Below, in pieces: positions 60,121 through 64,000 of a stretch of DNA of 64,000 nt. Position 1 is the first letter of the stretch; every line of letters starts with the position of its first letter. The stretch is from NCBI RefSeq assembly GCF_021347895.1, contig NC_067131.1, positions 32,335,411 to 32,399,410 on the forward strand, written 5' to 3'. A program made the translations under genes and the position numbers. The notes beneath the pieces were generated by a model that worked only from the letters and a program-made list of their open reading frames with translations, made no database searches and was not told where the DNA came from. Source of the stretch: Acanthochromis polyacanthus (taxonomy: Eukaryota > Chordata > Actinopteri > Pomacentridae).

Positions 60121-61883
60121 GATTCACAGCATGTGAAACTATTAGTCTTTGGGTCAGGACCCAAAATTTCAGATATCGGTACCACCCGAGGTGACTAATT
60201 CTTTTTGGTATTGTTAACTTGCTATATGTCTCTAGTTTGGATTTTGATATGATAGCTCTTGCATACTCACTGCTAAATATATGTTATCACTGGTTTAATG
60301 GACATGACCCACAATGAAATGCATGGAGTCTGAGCCAAAAGTCCTATCAACACAGCAGGACAATTTGATGGGATTTTTCTTCATTGCGAAACAATATGAA
60401 ACACCACATTCTACACATGACCTGAATAATAACTTTACAGCTCAGAACAATGCTATGACAAACATGAGACTGAGAAAGATTTTGTTGCTATGGTAACAAG
60501 ATTATCTGTAAGCAGGACGTAACAATAAAATAGTGAAAATTTCAAAGTTAAACTCTATATAAGTTTAAAAAAAGACAAACCATGTCTTGTGATTTGTGGT
60601 CAGTGTGAGACAGCAGACTATAATTTCCAGTTAAACAACAAAATACCTTTTAGATGGAGTCAAAACTGTCAGAATTGTGATGAAAAGTTCAAAATATAAC
60701 CCAGTTATAACAGACTGCTACCAGAATTCATCATATGCCAAAACACTGTTGCAAAGACTATTTCCATTACGAAGCTGAATATTAAAATGCTTTTGCAGCT
60801 TTTATTTTCATTATATTTCTATCAGTTCCATCCTGTTGTGCTCTGTGCGCTAATTCTCAGAGAACACTACAGAGTTATAATGAGACGAAGATTCAACCCG
60901 CTGAAACCCAGTGATGATATTAATGTAATTTATTTTCCTTTTTAAGCTGCTTTTAGCCTCTAATCAAGAAAACAGTGAGACTTTATCATTGTTTGAATTT
61001 TTCAGGATTTTGTGAAAACGTTACAAAAACGCAACATCTTTTAGTGTATGCAAATATTCCAACTTAATTTTTTAACAAAATGCACAGATGATCAGGCATT
61101 GATGATTCAATAGTATCAAAATGTGTATCTTAAAATGAATTGTATTGATATGAAATTGTTGGATACGGCACAATAAAATGCAAATTAATTTAACAAGTCA
61201 AAGCTCTAATTGCAGTCGATGCTAGAATACACCGCCACACAGCAAAACAGCTGTAAGAACATTATCTTATTACAACTTTATTTTTTTGAACTTCCAAAAG
61301 TGGAATTGTATTAAATCAGTCCTCCACTATTAGTTTCTATTTACATATTGAACATTCTAATGGTTTCTGGTGTCTGAGGACTCTAACTGGTGGATTTCAT
61401 CCTCTGTGTCTCCTGATATGTGAAACTGAAGGCAGCAGTTTTTTTTAACTGAAGCACAAACGAGCATCACACTGCTGTTGATGTGTGTACCTGCTAATAT
61501 ACTGTTAATCCTAGACTAAATTAACTGGGTAAACCTTTAAACTTGACCCCATAGGCCATGGTATACAGTACAGATACTGTATATTATTATATAGATGGAA
61601 TAACTGATTAATTCACTCCTGACCCAGTGATGGTTCTTCTGTGTAAACAAGCAGCATCCATTAAAGCCACGTGTTGGTTTTTTTTTGTTGTGCTGTGTGG
61701 CTCTCTCAGAATTTCTTGATGACACTTCTCACTCCACTTCTGGACACTTGGAAACGCTGTGATAACTTTGTAGACCCTTCTCCTGCTTTGTAAGCATCAA
61801 CAATTCTTTTTTCCTTTTGTTTTTGGCATGATGCTTACTCAAATAATAGCTCAAATCCTTAAGTTTTTATACTGTGTGTAAAG
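60121..61883. other. Unassigned sequence; possible large element boundary
   Basis: No gene was recognised. ggtaccacccgaggtgac at 60,178-60,195 is inverted at 63,312-63,330, with a diverged extension of about 40 bp. A small hairpin tttgggtcaggacccaaa lies at 60,148-60,165. Confidence 0.4.
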
Positions 61884-62487
61884 TAGAGACTGACATTTTT
61901 TTGGGATTCCGCGGGATGGGAGTCAGCTTTACTATTGATCACGTGATTGGGACAGTACAGGATAAAAAGTTAACGGGAGCAGACGGGAGCGGGAACCAAT
62001 CAATAAGACAAAATATAATTTATGACATGTGCCGCCATTTTGTAGTTTTTTTGCCAATAAGCCTACACTGTAATGGAAGTGAAAAGAACTACACGGCCCA
62101 GAAGCCAACAGTGCTTCCGGCCGCTGCTCTCCGCCGTAATTCAAAGAAGAAGAACAGCAATGGAAGGAGTTAACACTGGCGTAGAATCTGATGTGCTAAA
62201 AACTGATTTGCAACGCAAAGTAAGAAGTAAGGACCTATCTATTAAGCTGACAGAAATGGCAGGGAAGTCGGAAATATTGCTCAGCTTCACGAGAGTCGAG
62301 TGTGACGGCGTTAACACGCCGTATGCCGCTTGCAAAACGTGTACCGATCTTCCAAAACTTCTGTACCGCTACCTTGGGAGCGGTACAGAAGTGGGAGCCA
62401 TTTTACCAGGAGTGGGACGGGACTAGATTTTTTTCTGTGGGAGTGGGATGGGACAGGAGTGAAAATCCACTCCCGTGTCATTCTCTA
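61884..62487 (+). mobile_element. hAT-type element with transposase remnant, exact 8-bp duplication
   Basis: GTGTAAAG is duplicated exactly at 61,876-61,883 and 62,488-62,495. The ends TAGAGACTGACA and TGTCATTCTCTA are inverted with one mismatch. A plus-strand frame (about 62,073-62,426) reads MAGKSEILLSFTRVECDGVN and AACKTC, resembling the start of a BED-type zinc finger transposase. The element is too short to encode a transposase. Confidence 0.9.
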
Positions 62488-62495
62488 GTGTAAAG

Positions 62496-63700
62496 TGCAG
62501 GACAACCCCAGTTTTAACTTGACTGATTGATTGATTGACTGATTGATTGATTACAAGCTGTGAGCATTACAAAGTTAAAGCACATGATTGCACAACAGCG
62601 GTTTGTGGTTTGGATCAATAAAAAGGTAAATTCTTCAGGGGGTAATAATTTTGACCCTGGTAGTTTTTGGTTTTTGTTGAATAATTTTGTTTCTGTGTGC
62701 AAAATAAAATGAAGTAAGCTTCTAAAATAAAACCAGGATGTTTGGAAAAGCTGAGATAGAAATTCCTTGATGTGTTTAACAGCACTTGGGAATGAAAAAA
62801 AAAACAAACTTAAATTTCATGGCGAGGCTAATAATTTTGTCATAAACTGTATTATACTTTTTAAAAAATATTTTGAGTTGTTTATCACTAAAAATCTTTA
62901 AATATGAATAAAAATACTACAGATCAAATATTTGTTTGGAAATTGTTCCTAAAGAGAGAGCTGGGGGCGTCAGTGAAAGACATGCTGTTTGAACTTGGAA
63001 TGTGGTATGTCTTACACTATTAATATTTTCCTAAAATACATTCCAAAAATGTTGTAATTTTGCAGTTCAGAGTGTGGGGTGCTGGGATATGTAGTGTTTG
63101 TCTACATTCAGGCAGAGATAGGTACAGCTGGACAGCCTTAAAACATGTAATGTTGCAGCTGTGGGCCTCAGAGAGTTAAATGGATGCAATCCAGTGGTTA
63201 TGGTGAATGTGAACGTTTCACAAAAAGTGACTAAGCTGCCAGCGTGGAAAGGCGATCACGTCTTAATGCACTTATATTAACCCAACGTACATTTTAGTAC
63301 CACTTTGGTTTGGTCACCTGAGGTGGTACCAACATCTGGTCTGGAACATGGACTATATGTTTCATTTCTTGATTTTGAGCTAAACAACAATCAGAATTAT
63401 TTACTTTGTGGATGTTCAGACCTGGTGAAGGTCAGTTCAGATCTTTCATTCTAACATAATAATGATAATAAAAGACACTGGTGTTAATACTGTGTTTATT
63501 TTCTGCTGGTAATAAAACAGACTGTGCTCAGCTCCAACAGGAACTCTGTGCTTCAACACTTTGGTTACATCATAGAAACGCCATAGAAACATAAGTGCTT
63601 ATAGAATCTGTGCAAAACAAATAACACTGTCAGAACATCTTCAGAACATCTTCAGAATGCTCACAGCTCTGTACCAACAAAACTGAATTACACTGCAGTA
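62496..63700. other. Unassigned sequence with (GATT)n and a Tc1-like scrap
   Basis: gattgattgattgactgatt at 62,523-62,552 is a short microsatellite. ctaataattttgtcataaactgtatta at about 62,828 and ggtaataattttgaccctgg at 62,641 resemble Tc1/mariner ends. No gene was recognised. Confidence 0.45.
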
Positions 63701-63701
63701 G

Positions 63702-64000
63702 GGCTGGACCCGAATATCCCGAATATCCCAAATATCCGAATACTTGTTCGCTACGGCACTATCCGGATATTAATTTTGGTATCCGAATATTCACCCCCCC
63801 CCCCCGCCGTCGGACGTCACCGGGCGGAAAGAATATGCAGCGTTACTGTCTCCCCTGCACTTCGGCTCATCCCGCCGTGTTCTTCGTCTCATCTCGGCTC
63901 CTCCATTCATGTTTCTTTCCACCACCCGAATGTCCGGGTTGCTGCCGACTCTGACGTCACGCTTCACTTCGTTGCATAAACACAAGACAAGATACTGAAG
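63702..64000. mobile_element. Left part of a hAT-type element, cut by the window edge
   Basis: tagggctggacccgaatatcccgaatatcc is a familiar hAT-like left terminus, followed by repeated atccgaatat motifs and a C-run at 63,794. The right end would lie outside the window, so the call rests on the terminus only. Confidence 0.55.

Noticed and set aside
58897..60122. 394-codon His/Pro/Ser frame
   Set aside because: It is the CATC microsatellite.

Overview
This window is eukaryotic and almost certainly from a ray-finned (teleost) fish. Three vertebrate genes can be read through introns with GT/AG splice sites. The mobile elements are the usual fish set: Tc1/mariner, hAT, L2 and L1/Tx1 LINEs, a tRNA-derived SINE and a solo LTR. 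About a quarter of the window is minisatellite. The species cannot be named from the sequence.

All three recognised host genes lie on the minus strand. (1) 1-15,060: the 5' half of a jakmip3-like gene, with five coding exons, all in phase 0 and all open. They encode the N-terminal coiled coil; the gene continues beyond the left edge. Its introns hold tandem arrays, two copies of a duplicated Tc1 block, a solo LTR and smaller elements. (2) 19,182-37,181: a broken MARP-family ankyrin-repeat gene (ankrd1/ankrd2-like). Four 99-bp repeat exons and a short last exon are visible. Repeat exon 3 has a stop codon and has lost its splice donor. Repeat exon 4 is split by a 5.9-kb L1/Tx1 LINE flanked by a 19-bp target duplication. 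No N-terminal exons were found. (3) 46,061-57,570: ppp1r3c, encoding a glycogen-targeting subunit of protein phosphatase 1. It has two intact coding exons (299 residues) and a probable non-coding first exon next to a CCAAT/GC-box region. From memory, ANKRD1 and PPP1R3C are close neighbours on human 10q23, which supports both names; JAKMIP3 is on distal 10q.

The repeats are layered. An L2-like LINE (about 26,581-33,020) carries an esterase-type ORF1 and was itself hit by a 5'-truncated L1/Tx1 LINE. A hAT element (37,314-38,720) contains a second hAT element. A Tc1 copy was duplicated together with its flanking 19-bp minisatellite, and each daughter later took a different insertion. The right half holds a long-inverted-repeat element (44,025-45,810), a 33-bp array in the ppp1r3c coding intron, a 234-unit 20-bp array with no indels seen that repeats a consensus 5' splice site, a foldback element, a CATC/CATCC microsatellite and hAT remnants.

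I found no undescribed molecular system. The most unusual structure is the link between tandem arrays and splice junctions: several arrays begin at, or are built from, the adjoining splice donor or polypyrimidine tract. The clearest new local fact is the dead ankrd gene interrupted inside an exon by a LINE.
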